A stretch of 64,000 bases of DNA from Platerodrilus igneus (GCA_036346225.1 JARFIW010000588.1:6639501-6703500); one strand, 5' to 3'. Positions 1-12,829 are shown, counted from the stretch's first letter. The notes: generated from the sequence alone by a model not told the origin. Program-made: numbers and translations.

Positions 1-100
1 ACCTTCGAATCAATTATAAAGTGTGAACATATCTTCTAATAACGGTTGGTAAAGTATATATTATACGAATTAATGTAATTTGAAGTAATTTATTTAGCGC

Positions 101-176
101 GACAACTTAGAGTATGACAACTTACAGTATGACAACTTAGAGTATGACAACTTAGAGTATAACAACTTAGAATACA
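101..176. repeat. 15-bp tandem repeat, about 5 units
   Basis: Five head-to-tail copies of a unit close to GACAACTTAGAGTAT are visible, with one or two substitutions per unit. Degenerate GACAAC/GCGACA-like motifs continue to about 285. It is a minisatellite with no coding sense. Confidence 0.8.
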
Positions 177-2479
177 ATAACTAAAAATGCGACACGTAGG
201 ACAGCGACCCTTAGATGCGACAACGTAAGATGCAACCTTTGGGATACGTAAGCAACTTTAGAACACGACAACGATGAAATGTAATTCGACAAGAACGGTC
301 GATTTAAACTTTGCCTGATGAGGAATGTGTCTGAACGGGGATCCCGTCTCAGTTTGTTGTAAAGCAGCTAATGCAGTTTTTGGTTCGTAGATAGCTATAA
401 GATTTCTTTTGCATCTGTGTCAAAGTTTAGAACACGTTAACTTGCTTTTATGTTTAGTACACGTAAATTGTAAAAATTTCAATTAATTGATGAGCTGGTT
501 TTACAAGCTGTGAAATGAAATTTTGTTGATTTAGTTTTCTGAAAAACGTGCTTTGTTCCAAATGAACCGTCGATAAATTCAACATGTTTTTTACGTCATA
601 TTTTTCTACTTTGTACAGTTGACAGATGTTGTCTTGAAAGCAAATGCTTTGAGCAGCTGTAATACAATTTAAACAAACATGCCTATTTTCGTGATCAGCT
701 TTATCTATACTTTGATTATTAAATGTAAATTTGAAAGCTCAAATTCTGATTATGTTAGGTACTAGTAATTTGTTATCTACTTGAAAAGATCTGCCCAGGT
801 TAGAATTTAATTCACTGTGTTATACTTGCCAATCATCATTACTTTAATTTGTATGACAAGTTTATGTTTTGAGTAAATTAGCTTGATTAATGAAAGAAAA
901 AAGGAAAGTTAAAACTTTAATTTTGATGTAGTTGATTATGAAATTTTTTGTTACAATATTTTAAAAGAGTTTTTTTAGTAAACATTTAGTTCAAAATCTA
1001 AGACTTTTATTTTGGTCAAGTGCGATCAAATCTAATTACATAAAGCTAAAATTTTTCCGAGTAATAATTTGATGCCAATATTATATTGGAAATACTTTTT
1101 TTATTATTTCTTTATGTATTTTTATAGGACACAAATGGTGTTCTACTTTTTTATTTATTTAACCATTGCAATTTCTTACAGGAGCTGCGTCTTATTTTGA
1201 TAAGACAGGTTTTTGTTAACGAAGGCGATCATTTTTTCTTTGGGTTTACACGTCCGCCCTTAGAACTGTGCTTTGCAATTATCGTAATTATCTCAGGACA
1301 TGGTGGCGCCTATTTGATTTGGCTTGACTTTGGTTTGCAAACAGAATTCGGCTAACCCCCCCACTTCTCATTGCTCTACCCAGGAATAGACCCTTAGCTT
1401 TGTCGAAAGACTTTGTTCTCTAGCGCCTTAATATAAAAAAAAGACGTTCCAGTCTTTTGTAAAACAGAAGTCGTTTTAGTGGCACCCATCCAACGTAAGG
1501 CCTAGCAAAATAGTTACTCTGGCGTCACAACATGAGCCAGCCAACTTTTAAATTCGTATCAACTTGTACATGTAAACTTCCATGTTAGTTTATCAAACCC
1601 CATTACTTTGTTTTAGATTTCACTTCCTACATACAAGGTGGCATTAATTTTATGTCGTTTAATTGAAGAGATAATAGAGATTGATAGGTTATACAAAAAC
1701 TCATAAGGTATTTTACTCTTGGATCGATTTTCAAATGCCCAACTTAAGTGAAAGTTTTACGACTAGCATTTTGTTATATGTTTATAAGAAATATCTCACC
1801 TATATTAGTGTTATCCTGAATCATATCATGCACATGAATTGATTTCACAATAAGTGTTCAAAAGGGCTTTCACGCATTTCATAAACTACACAAAATATCT
1901 CAAATTACTTAAGGCCTTGTACAATTACAAGTGTCTTAACACCACTTTTAAGTGTATTACCAAAGCAGGTAATGGAACTGCATCCTGTCTGACATCAGTA
2001 ACAAATCAAGCAGGAGAAACAGGTGTGCAAAACATCCAACATGTTTAGTGAAAAAGTACAATAAACTTAAAGTGGTTTATTGTGTAACATGTCGATTCAC
2101 TGTTCCCTTGCCATGTTATATTGTGGTCCCACTTCCTTCAATATAAAAGTAGTATTAGTCTTAATTTTATATTAATACCGTTTACAATCACAAGTTAGTT
2201 TCGATTTGTGTAACATTTCCCTTTAGTATTATTAAATAATACACTATATACATCAATCTTTAGTCTTAATTTAATATTCTTTCTTTTGTATAAATAATAT
2301 AAGTAATTAAGCTGAGATGTAATTTTCTAATTAGTAAACCTTTGAATAATGTCCATAAATCACAACTGGTGTATATATGAATCTGTCATTTAGGATGGTT
2401 TCCTTGTTTTGTCCCTCTCTTAAAATGTGTAGTTATCCTTAAACCAGAATAAATTTTCGTTTATCTTGATATCTAACAG
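177..2479. other. AT-rich stretch with no recognised gene
   Basis: No coding exon, transposase or repeat family was recognised. The one 64-codon frame (1854-2048) has no recognisable motif. A locally GC-richer patch (about 1240-1500) contains CATGGTGGCGCC at 1299-1310, which recurs near 45216. This might be a retroelement scrap, but the evidence is weak. Confidence 0.4.
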
Positions 2480-2554
2480 TCTTTTTGACCACATGCCGTC
2501 TCCCGATAAAGATGTTCTTTCTAAGGCCATGATGTCGTACCTGGAATGTAAAAG
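2480..2554 (+). CDS. candidate internal exon (unrecognised gene)
   Basis: A 75-nt segment is framed by an acceptor (TCTAACAG) and a donor (AG|GTGTAT). It is GC-richer than its surroundings. Only one frame is open, and it contains residues DHMPSPDKDVL near the start and SYLECK at the end. It would leave phase 2 and could join the segment at 2735. The peptide is not recognised, and it could be chance in AT-rich DNA. It is not a visible part of the EcKinase coding sequence downstream. Confidence 0.22.
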
Positions 2555-2734
2555 GTGTATTTTCTTTTATTCTTCTTAATATACATAAATATCGTTTCAG
2601 AATACTAGCAAAATACGTATGGACAAAGTCTACCTAAATAATCCGTTCAAAATATTAATGAATGGTAAGCTGATTACAGATAAATTTTTAGACGTATTAC
2701 AATATTTCGTTTTTGTAACACGTTTATTTTGCAG

Positions 2735-2777
2735 GGTCCTCTGGTGGCAGATCCTCCGGCCACACATTCCTTGGTGA
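2735..2777 (+). CDS. candidate terminal exon (unrecognised gene)
   Basis: This follows a good polypyrimidine tract and acceptor (TTATTTTGCAG). Joined in phase to the 2480-2554 segment it reads VLWWQILRPHIPW and then TGA at 2775-2777. The segment is about 60 percent GC in a roughly 30 percent GC setting. A second frame (starting GPLVADPP) stays open to about 2868, so the correct frame is uncertain. No family is recognised. Confidence 0.2.
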
Positions 2778-4838
2778 AGTATCTTCAAGTGATATATTCT
2801 CCTGTAAAATATTCTCTGATGGAGAATTTAATTATCTATGCTAAGCTATCAAAGCCTATGTATTAATTTTACTACCTACAAATATTATCTTTTATCGTAC
2901 AAGAATTCACGTTGCCGTTATCTACCTTTTAAAATAAATTAAATGCTCTGTTAACAAAACATATGGTTGTGGAACAGAAGGATTGGCTCTTACAAATTAG
3001 AAGTTTGAGGTTAACAACCAAAATAAACAACTTAAGAAGATCCTATAGTTCTGAACAAGCCGTAAGCTCAATGCTTAAGTATACGTTTTCTTTCATATAT
3101 CCTGAATACAGGTATGAGTTTATCTTATTTACTTTTGTCATGGAACGATGAGCATGCGTTACATTTTAAATCTCAATTATCTAGAAAAATAATGCATGTA
3201 TAATATAGTCATAACTTTATTTACCGATTACCTTAACTAACTTAATATTATCTTTGCTTTCCTATATAACCTTATGGTTTGTAAACAAAAAAGCTTTCAT
3301 GAAACCTTTTTTTGTGGATTTTGAGGTTATGTTCAATTTAAATATTCAATTCAAATTCTCTTAACTAATGTTAAACACAACAAAGTGTATTTATGATTTC
3401 CTTTTATTTAGAACATTAATTTGAAATGGTGTCTAAGCACAATAATAATTTTAGATTTTCTATTTTTTTATCTAGTAGAGTCTAAGACAAAATTTTAAAA
3501 TTATTAGAGTGTAGGATATATAAACTACACTTAGTGTTTTTATCGCATGAAAATTTGGTTGTAAAAAAATAACGGTATATATGTAATTTTTTTATTAATG
3601 TTATTAACTAAACGTCAGTATATAAGTTGTATTAAGGTATTTTTTGTCATGTTCTAAATTGCATCCCTACAACTTGTCTGGGAAAAAATTAACTTTGTTC
3701 TTTAAACCCCTGAGATATAGTCTTTTGGCAATCTACCGCAGCCACAAACGGTCGATGCTAGTCCCGCCAGAGTTTTGTTTAAACTCTGTTGTACACCCTT
3801 TCCTACCTATAAAAAAGAAGGGTGCAATTGTATTCTGCATAATAGCTCAATTGTAGAACCTGTGCACTACAGGATCAAAAACCCAATACAGTCGACCAAA
3901 TCAGTATAACGAAATTTTATTTTTTGTTGTGATTATCATCAGAAGTTCCGTATGCTTAAAAAAAATTTTTATACTGACTTTGAGTAGCAGTTAAAGTGCA
4001 TTGGGTTATTTCATTTTACAGCTAACATCACGGTATTTTACTGAATTATATTTGCAGAATGTCACAACTTTGTTGGTAGTCTCTTAAGGATGATGTTATT
4101 GTATCTTTGAATTGTGACCTAGTTATATTGCCGTGGTTCTACAACAGTTAGGATACTTTTTTGTGTGTTCATTTGTAGCTTAACCAATAGTTTTAGATCA
4201 CAGGTTAGTTAACAATTTTTGTTTGTCTTATTGGTCTCTAACCCCCTTTAAATTAATACCATAAAACTAATGTCACCATGTATTCTGCTTTTACTTTCTT
4301 CTTTATCATTAATTATACTGTTATGATATGTTATTGAATCTTTAACCGGGATTATCTTTCCTCCCAAATTCTGCATGGGAGCTGTCCAGGTTTTATACTA
4401 AAGTAAACAGTTTCTGACTTGAAACTATTGAACTGTACTTTGACTTCGCACAAGTATTCATAACGTTATTGCAATGCTGTGAAACTTACTTTTTATTTTC
4501 TCAGATGGTCAAGCCACCTTATCAGTGACAGAGAAACATATTTCTAACAAAAGTCGTACAGAAGATGTTGATTTATCCGTATTAACACAAACTGACTTTT
4601 GTAGACTTCCGTACTAACTCTGAACTTTATCTTCAGCGGTTTTTAGAGAGTATCAGGAGGGACGCTAAATAAATACGGATGGGTAGAGCGCCACTGTACT
4701 TATGCAAAGTATAGAAACAAGGAAAATCGCCAAGAAAAATACAGGAACCTCAACGAATATATTCTGTTATTGGAATACAAGATGTTGTATTCATAGATGG
4801 TACAACTGTTTATCCTGAAATAAAATAAAGCACATAAT
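2778..4838. other. non-coding stretch, nothing recognised
   Basis: AT-rich sequence without a convincing exon or repeat family. The frames at 2963-3151 and 3644-3856 show no motif and are taken as chance. Confidence 0.4.
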
Positions 4839-4851
4839 TACATTGGAGACA

Positions 4852-5153
4852 TTGCATTTACATTTCCAATGCTCCACCCGAAGGTACTACATTGGCCAGG
4901 AGGCGAGTTTTTTGTTGCCTTGAAATTTAGAATTTTGCTGAACCCTTGCCGTTCCAGGCAAGGTAGGGATCTTTAACGTACGTGACAACACTCACACACG
5001 GGACCTCCATTTAACCTCTCATCCAAACGAGGGCGTAATTTTTGTGAAAAATGCTCACCTGCTATTTTTCAAGCAGTTGGCCATGTCAGGATTCGAACCC
5101 AGGACCTTGGGATCCGTAGTCTTAAGCTTACTACATTGATCCACGGCGACGCC
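4852..5153 (-). mobile_element. tRNA-derived SINE, complete copy 1
   Basis: Read on the minus strand, the head resembles a tRNA: an A-box-like region (GTGGATCAATGTAGTAAGC), then a B-box (GGTTCGAATCC). A body of about 230 bp follows, ending near GGAGCATTGGAAATG. It is flanked by a perfect 13-bp target duplication, TACATTGGAGACA, at 4839-4851 and 5154-5166, so both ends are exact. The 3' end is not poly(A). The same family occurs at least nine times in the window and accounts for several short frames containing DNTHT. Confidence 0.92.
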
Positions 5154-5166
5154 TACATTGGAGACA

Positions 5167-6241
5167 GCAATTTGCATCTCAAAACAATAAAATCAATAAA
5201 TCAGACAACTTGTATGTACTTATAGATTTTGCTTCTGGCCATTGGTACATGGACACTCTACTTACTAAATTTATGCACCTTTGGTTCATATAAGATTTAT
5301 AGAATCCAAAAATATGGGTGAGGTAAGATAAACACGACCTCTTAAGTTTCTCTTAAAATGTGATTAACCATTTCTAAAGTTATAAAAAAATTAGACTTGC
5401 TAGAGAACAAGACATATAGTAACTAAAGAGAATTTTTTGTTTCAAATTGACAGGAATTTACTATAAAGTTTGTGAGTGCTTAATTAATTTTATCAAATTT
5501 GATTATATGAAAGCCTCTAAAGTAAATCGGCATTATATATTTCATTAAGAAAATTATTAGTTCTGTCATTTTTCCAGAACTGATCAAACGACGTACATTT
5601 TTAATAAATTTCTTATGCAATAGGATCTTTCACTTAGTAATTTTAAGCTTTGTTAAAAAAGTATCATTAATAAGAAACTACTCAACTGTATGATAAATAA
5701 TCAACTTGAATAAGCAAATGTTAATAATAAAATCTATTTGATTCATAACCTAAGTCCTTAAGCAGATCGTTTTAGTTAACAATCCTATAAAGCCAGAATT
5801 TAATTTAGTGTAAAGTTCAAGGGTCTACATATTTAAATGTGATTATTAAGGTATTAGTTTTCAATTGTTTAAGCTACAAAGAATACAACTTAACCTTGGA
5901 TATCTTCTATTTCGACACAAATAGCCACTAGCGTTGTACGTCAAACAGATGGCTTTCATAACAAAGGAAAATCGACTTACCGACCTCAAACGTAGAGTGC
6001 AAATTGGTAAACCCTTTAGTAGATATACTCGAAACATGTGTGCGCCTCTAATACTGCATAATGACAGCAAAAACTCGTTGTCCACTTTGTTACGACAATA
6101 TCTGAAGATCAGAACCATAAAAATAAGAAAGTGGAATCCACCTTAGGGGAGAGCCATCGTTGAAATCTCTTAACTGTAAGTTTCCATTCGTATACAATTT
6201 GTACGCTATAAATTAGCAGTTACGCATAGCCATTAATAAAT
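5167..6241. other. non-coding stretch, nothing recognised
   Basis: AT-rich. The overlapping opposite-strand frames around 5861-6146 have no recognisable motif or codon pattern. Confidence 0.4.
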
Positions 6242-6392
6242 CTAAAACTTTCTGTGTTGACCAAACATTTCTGTGTTAACTAAAAACTTCAATGTTGACT
6301 AAAGATCTCTGTGTTAATTAAAAATTTCAGTGCTGACTAGGAACTTCCGTGTTGACTAAAAACTTCAGTGTTAACTAACAATTTCTGTATTG
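6242..6392. repeat. about 20-bp tandem repeat, 7-8 units
   Basis: A unit close to TAAAAACTTCAGTGTTGAC repeats head to tail with roughly 15-20 percent divergence between units. It is a decayed minisatellite. Confidence 0.8.
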
Positions 6393-7826
6393 CGCATGAT
6401 GAACTATCTAACTCATTTGGATCGATTTACTGCATAACTGAAATGCGAGTCGCAGGTCACCCTTCAATAGTAACCTCTGCATTTTATTACAATGACGGTA
6501 AAGGGTCGACTGTCGTAGTCCGTGAACAAACGGGGCCTCAACACTTGAGTATTCAAAATAACAGGTGTGCATAATCGCTCTAAATTCCATCGCCTTGAAG
6601 ATAATTTATGGAATTTCTAACAACCACGTACGCCTTGTAACTTAATGTTAAACACATAACTGGAATACTTTTAACGATAATTTTGTTTACTACATAATTA
6701 GAATAAAAGGACTATAAATAAAGTGCTTCAAAATTATGATAACTTTCTTTTAATTATTTATAAGTTCTTGACATACGAATTATGTTGAATTAAAAGCGGA
6801 ATCTAAAATTTTTGTAACACAATACAAGATTTATATGATTTATTGCTGGAAAGGAAAAACAAAACGTTACAGCTGTCTTATATTGGAAAGGATCTATGTG
6901 TAAATTAATTTGATCCCTTCCATTGTGTATTGTTTTTACACCCGTTCGTTAAATTATAATTCTTTTCTTCGATAGATAAGAACCAGGTCGCTGATATGCA
7001 TTCGAAAGCTGGAAATAAAATGAACAACCATTTTTTTTGTACATATACTATTTAATCAATTTGTAATTCATGTCAATTATAAACAGATGACAGGAACATA
7101 TGCATCATAAACTGTCGTTAGTATTTATGGTTTGTGTTGTAACATGATTAATATTTGATTGAGTCTACACGACGAATTTATTCTTACAACTATGATACCT
7201 ATTGTCTGCATTTAAAAATTGCACGTAACCTTCTACTCACTACACTACACTGCTTGTACTTAGATTAAATTGAACTTAAGTATTTAAATTAAAAGATTTG
7301 AACATTTATTTTTAAAGTGAAAAGCTTTCTATTGAACTATATCAACAGGAATTTTAGATGGAATATCATGGAATAAATTGTTGGTATTGAAAACAAAACC
7401 CTCATGTTTATCGGAAAACCAACGGCTCTTTGGTGGGGCACATTCACAAGGACAGAACGAAACAAAACTTGAATAAATACAAAACCAGGGACGGATCGAG
7501 GATTTTTATAATAAAAACACAAAACGAATTCTCAACAAATGCTTTTGTTTGATTAATTCCTCATTTCCAGAAAGTCTTAACCTGAATATTAAATCAGTAT
7601 GGTCTGCCAAACCTTACTATAGTACAACCTTTTAGTTGCCGTACTCTAAATATGCTCGTGCAGAAACGTTTTCAAAATGTGGAACTAATGAACGACCCTT
7701 GTAATCAGTCTCCCCTTCACTTTTTGCAAGACTATTTCCCTTGGAATTTCTACTTCTGCGGCTCTATCTGTGAAGTTGGTAGTTGTTAATTAGCTTCATC
7801 AGATTTTATGGACAATTTCACCCCTA
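6393..7826. other. non-coding stretch, nothing recognised
   Basis: No exon or element was recognised. It probably lies in an intron or the 5' flank of the EcKinase gene whose last exon is at 8390. Confidence 0.35.
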
Positions 7827-8016
7827 CATTTGACTTTCCTATACTCCACCTGAAAGTACTACATTGGCTAGGAAGTGAATTTTTTTAATTAAAAATTTTG
7901 AATCTTGTCAAATCCTTAGTATTCCAAGCGAGTTGGGGATCTGTAACGTGCGTGACAACACTCACACCGGGACCTTTACCTCTCATCTAAATGAGGGCGT
8001 ATGTTTGCGAAAAATG
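7827..8016 (-). mobile_element. SINE copy 2, tRNA head missing
   Basis: This matches the body and 3' end of the SINE at 4852, including the ACTCCACC, TACATTGGCTAGGA, GTGCGTGACAACACTCACAC and CTCATC-GAGGGCG blocks. The match stops before the tRNA-like head. It is more divergent than copy 1, hence older or truncated. No target duplication was found. Confidence 0.75.
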
Positions 8017-8389
8017 AACGGAGCTCTGCCGGGCAATTTCACTACTGGAGTTCACAAATTAAGGCTGTATTATGACACGGTGCTCTTTGACTTTGCACAC
8101 TTGTTTAATTTCGTCAAAACGAATTATAATGCTTCAATTGCTGATTTATGATTCACGGACCCATATTGATTTATGTTAAAACCACGACGTTCACTTTCAA
8201 GCATGTCGAACGGTGAAAGCATGTTACTTTACCATATTTACTTCACAAGTTAATAGTCTGTGTATCTACGTCACGGGGTTAAAGAGGATATTGCTCTATT
8301 AGATGGTTTCAATAAAAAAGATTTAATAAAATAATTAATTTAAAGCTTATCAAGAATAATGCGTACTTTATCAGAGATTTCTGTTTTAG

Positions 8390-8842
8390 GATTCCAGCAA
8401 ACCTATTAAACCAACGCAAGTGTGCTTTCTTGACTGGCAATTGTCACGATTAGGTTCTCCAGCATTAGATCTATCTTATTTTCTATTTACTAGCACAGAT
8501 AAAAAATTACGAGATGAACATTATAACCAACTTGTGGAAGAATATTACAAAAGTCTTGCATCATTTCTGTCCGAGTTAGGTAGCAATGTTGATGAGTTAT
8601 TTCCGTTTGAAGTACTACAAGAACATCTAAAAAAATTTTCTGCTTGGGGATTACATATGGCTATGACATTGCTGTATATGATGGTTAGCGAAGTGGAAGA
8701 AATTCCAGATATACATAACACAGAGTATGATGATGGCAAAGCGTTAGATAGCATTAAGTTTGAAACAAAGAATGCTGATAAGTATAATACTAGAATTAGA
8801 GATGTTGTATTAGATTTTGTTAAATTCAATTATGATTTTTAG
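8390..8842 (+). CDS. EcKinase / CHK kinase-like protein, terminal exon
   Basis: This exon encodes about 150 C-terminal residues of an ecdysteroid-kinase-like protein (EcKL family, related to APH/ChoK kinases), which in insects is thought to phosphorylate small molecules such as ecdysteroids or xenobiotics. The diagnostic segment is CFLDWQLSRLGSPALDLSYFL near the exon start: DWQ matches the metal-binding D(F/W)Q motif, and the following LGSPALDL is typical of the family. It starts after TGTTTTAG|G and ends with TAG at 8840-8842. The frame is intact over the whole exon. The catalytic HGD segment and N-terminus must lie in upstream exons, which I could not find within 8 kb, so the preceding intron is long or the gene is partial. 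Confidence 0.9.
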   Translation, partial: DSSKPIKPTQVCFLDWQLSRLGSPALDLSYFLFTSTDKKLRDEHYNQLVEEYYKSLASFLSELGSNVDELFPFEVLQEHLKKFSAWGLHMAMTLLYMMVSEVEEIPDIHNTEYDDGKALDSIKFETKNADKYNTRIRDVVLDFVKFNYDF

Positions 8843-8946
8843 TATATTAAAATTTTTGAAGATATGCAAAAAGTGTTTGTGCATAATGAATATTTTATTT
8901 AAACAGTTTATTGTAAAACTCAAAAAAATATGTTTTAGTTTTTCTT

Positions 8947-8952
8947 AATAAA
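8947..8952 (+). terminator. polyadenylation signal of the EcKinase gene
   Basis: A canonical AATAAA lies 105 nt after the EcKinase stop codon, in an AT-rich 3' UTR with GT/T-rich sequence just downstream. Confidence 0.6.
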
Positions 8953-10327
8953 TAATGTTGTTTCAATTAAAAAATGTTTATTGGAAACTGTAAAACACTG
9001 TAAAACCCAATTAAAGTAAAGACTCACACGAAATTACGTAGCCAAAAGAAGAAATGCCGGGCTAACGTAATCAGAGATTGAGCATGGGAATGTAATCGAA
9101 AACAAAACCCAAGAGGAAAAAAACAGAGTCGTCTCTCTGAAATAAAAATTAGTTGATTAGTACAAACAAAGACAGAACATTAGTCTGTCAAAGAAAAATA
9201 AGAATACATAAATATCGATATAAATAATAAAGAAAACATCTTTCTGCTATAAGTATTTGCTTTTCGATATTATTATTTTAAAATATGGTTACAAATGGGA
9301 CAAGATTAAACTAATCAGTGTTCGTATACAGCACACAACCACGTAACCATATACTTAACACATACAATAAACATATCACTTAATAGTAAATGAGCACCTA
9401 GATGAATGATTGTAAATCAGTACTAATAATTAAATATTTTTCACATTTAGGTAGTATGTCGCATGACAAGAAACACACAATCTTGAGCCGGTATCGGACC
9501 ACATACATTTTAGTTATTTAAAACCTGTGTAGTTAAATTATATCAGGCTGAAGGCTAGATGATAAAACGTATCAACACCACTGGGGTGTTCTTAACACTA
9601 ATCAGTATTAGTAATGTTGGTTAGTAACAATTTACAACGTGACACCCATAGAAAGTTTAGGAAGTCATGGGATTAGTAAAGCAAAAACTCACGGTTTCCT
9701 TCACGAGGTTTAAATGGCTAGTAGCAATACACAGCTACCATAAATTTTAGCTAAGCGGAACCGGAAAAGTCGGCGTCGCCAAACGTGTTTCTTAGTCGGC
9801 AGTCTTGGTTGCAAAGCCAGTGTACGAGAAGTGAGTCATTTCATGTAGCATCGAGGAGCGAGATTGTAGACGAAAAGCGAACAAACCAATCTAGAAAATT
9901 TATTCTAAAACGGGCTAAAAACAGATTTTAAATTAGTGCTACTTCTAACCGTTAACGAATACCTACGCGATACACACTAGAGAAAGTAATTTGAAGAGAG
10001 AATGCATGTACCAGCTCGTATAATTTCTTGTACAATCCCCACGGTAATTGTACAAAGGACAGATTCAGTACTCCAACGAAAACCGTTGGTATTAGAAAAC
10101 AGAATGAATAATTCATAAATAAAATCCAATGCAACGAATGTTGATGGCTTATCTGTGCAACAAGTGTTCGACGAAAGTACTCGCGAAACTCGTATCAAAT
10201 TGATAGTATAATCCAGTATGAATAGGGACCGCTTAGAATAAATGATTTAAATGCACCTAACTACAATTAGGAGTTCGAAGATTAATGTTCAAACACTAGG
10301 CTCGCCAGAACAGGATATGAACTAAGG
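8953..10327. other. intergenic stretch, nothing recognised
   Basis: No coding or repeat homology was recognised between the EcKinase 3' end and the hAT element. Overlapping minus-strand frames at 9952-10198 carry no known motif. Confidence 0.4.
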
Positions 10328-10463
10328 TAGCGGTGGGCAAACCACAGGTCGCAGGTGGCCCGCAAAGCATTTTCATGCGGCCCACCATGAGGTTATAAAT
10401 GTTAAAAATTTTTATCTTTTTAAATTATTTTACGAAACTTTAAAAAAAAGGTGTTCTACAGAT

Positions 10464-10548
10464 GTTTTCTTACGCTGCACGCACGTTTTCTTACGTTCTG
10501 TGAACGTTTTCTCACATTGCACAGACATTTTCTTAACGTTGCATGGAC
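10464..10548. repeat. 21-bp subterminal tandem repeat in the hAT, 4 units
   Basis: Four adjacent units of the form GTTTTCTTACGYTGCACGNAC, 21-22 bp each, lie inside the hAT left end. Subterminal repeats are common transposase-binding sites in hAT elements; that role here is inference. Confidence 0.7.
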
Positions 10549-10592
10549 GTTTTTGTGCAATTTCGAGAATAACGACGTCATTTCCCGAATTT

Positions 10593-10616
10593 TCAAGGTC
10601 AACTAGTTGGCCTTGA
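10593..10616. repeat. 24-bp near-perfect palindrome in the hAT 5' region
   Basis: TCAAGGTCAACT faces AGTTGGCCTTGA, with one mismatched pair. It lies about 500 bp before the transposase start. Confidence 0.7.
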
Positions 10617-11113
10617 CGAATTTTGTTGATTGTGTGGTGTGGTTTTTGTTTAAGGAAGTATTCAGTGGGACGAAATCAGAATCACATGCCATTGATTGCG
10701 AGAAAAACCTACCTATCAGACTACCTGTTCCCGACCCGAAGTTTTGTAAGTACCCATTTTTTCTTAACAAATGAAATACCGTATTCTTCCGAATATAGGC
10801 TGCAATGTTGATCTTGGAGACATGTTTAAGAAAAAATATTATTTCATAAAACGTGAGATCAAATTTTTTAAAACTAGAAATAGAATTATTATTTTCATTG
10901 ATCGTAGTAACAGTAACTGCAAAGTGATGCTTAATACTATTTTATTGGTTTCTATGATTTTTTGAAAATAGTTGTGATCGTTTTTTATGCTTTATTTAAT
11001 GTTTTTGTATTTTATAGGTAATATAAAATTTTTGTTTCTAATATTTTTGTTTTTTATATCTAATTAATAGATAATTTTTTTATTATTTTAGGTAAAACAA
11101 AATTAATAACACA

Positions 11114-12829
11114 ATGAGTGATTCCAAGCCAGCAAAGAAAAGAAAAATAGATAGTGAGTGCCGAATTTTTAACTCTGAATGGACTGGAAAGTACTTTTTC
11201 ACGGAAATAGAAATAAAGGCCGTGTGTCTCATCTGTCGTGACAGTCTGGCGGTGTTCAAGGAATATAATCTGAAACGGCATTTTCAAACAAAATATCCTA
11301 ATTTTTGTCAGAATTTTTCGGAATCTGAAACACAGTGCAAGGTAAATGACCTGCTGAAAAAGTTAAAACAGGAGCAAACTACTTTAAAAAGAGAATCTAC
11401 CATTCAAAAGGATGGCACCAAAGCAAATTTTCTTACTGCAAACCACACTAAACCATTTTCTGATGGTGAATTTATAAAAGACTGTATGCTGGATGCAATT
11501 AATGTTGTTTGTCCTGAGGCCAAATCAAAATTTGAAACTATGGTGCAGACAATTGAGGATAATTCTTCCAATTTGACGGATCAGCTGCTTCAGACTGCTT
11601 CGAATTTTCGGTGGTAGTCTCTGGCGCTTGATGAAAGCACTGATGTCCAGGATACAGCTCAATTGTTGATTTTTATACGTGGCGTCCAGCACAATTTTGA
11701 AATCAGTGAAGAATTGCCTTCAATGGAATCCATGAAAGATACTACCACAGTCCAAGGTTTGCACGAAAATTTAAAAAAGTGCTTGTGTAATTCTGGTTTA
11801 AAGTTAGATAATTTAGCAAGCATAACCACTGATGGAGCCCCTTCTTTATTTGGCAAGCATTCAGGACTAGTGAAATTGTTGAACGATCAGGTGAAACAAA
11901 ATTGTCCAGATCACACAGTGTTATCATTTCACGGTATCATCCATCAAGAAAACCTTTGTACGTCTGTTCTTGATTTTAAACACATTGATCATGTGGTGCG
12001 TGTTGTAAATTTAATAAGAGCAAGAGGTCTCAATCACCTACAGTTTCAAACCTTCCTTGATAACATGGAATCAGAATTAACTGATTTACTCTACCATACT
12101 AATGTTTGCTGGTTAAGTTTAGAAAAAGTATTGAAACAAGTGTGGAACCTAAAAGAAGAAATTGTGTTATTTTTAGATATGAAAAGTATTTCTTCTGATT
12201 TCTGTGACTTGGTTAAAGATGAAAAATGGCTTTGTGACTTTGCATTTGCTGCTGACGTAATGGATTAGCTAAATGAATTAAACACGAAACTGCAAGGTAA
12301 AGGTGTTTTTGCACATATGTGGCTACAAAATCGTTTCAAGTCAAACCGGGATTGCTTGCTAAGCAACTTAGTGCAGAAAACTTTGCTCATTTCCCAATTT
12401 TGCAGACTCAGACTGTTTTGGGTGAATATTATGAAAAATACAGTGGTCAGATTTCCAAACTGAATGAGAAATTCGTAAGAAGATTTGTGGAATTCAAATC
12501 TCTGGGACCAAAATTCAGCTTATTGACATCTCCCTTTAGCTGTGAGGTTGAAACAGCACCAGTTCGTATCCAAATGGAACTCATCGACTTGCAGGCAGAA
12601 GGTGCATTCAAAGCAGACTTTGCTACTAAAACTCTGTTGAATTTCTATGCAGATCTGAACCCAACAAAATTTCCACTGTTGAAAGACTGCAAGAAAAATG
12701 TTTGTTATTTTTGCCTCCGCATATATATGTGAACAGACCTTTTCTACCATGAAAACCAACAAATCAAAAAACAGGTCACTTCTGACTGATGCCAACTTAC
12801 AGTACCAGCAATTTGATACCAAATTTTAA
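11114..12829 (+). pseudogene. hAT transposase pseudogene (GTF2IRD2/ZBED-like group)
   Basis: The start ATG follows AATAACACA. The N-terminus is basic (SKPAKKRKID), followed by a BED-like zinc finger with CLIC and a later HF-TKYP in place of the usual H-x4-H. The central block LDESTDVQDTAQLLIF and the ITTDGAPSLFG region are typical of transposases that gave rise to GTF2IRD2-like proteins. A C-terminal hATC dimerisation remnant (EQTFSTMK) is present near 12730. It is broken by TAG at 11615-11617, TAG at 12266-12268 and at least two frameshifts (about 12300 and 12720). It cannot make a full transposase. Confidence 0.88.

Noticed and set aside
5085..5153. Possible real tRNA gene on the minus strand
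   Set aside because: The A/B-box-like sequence is the head of a SINE with exact target duplications; it continues into the SINE body and would not fold as a complete tRNA.
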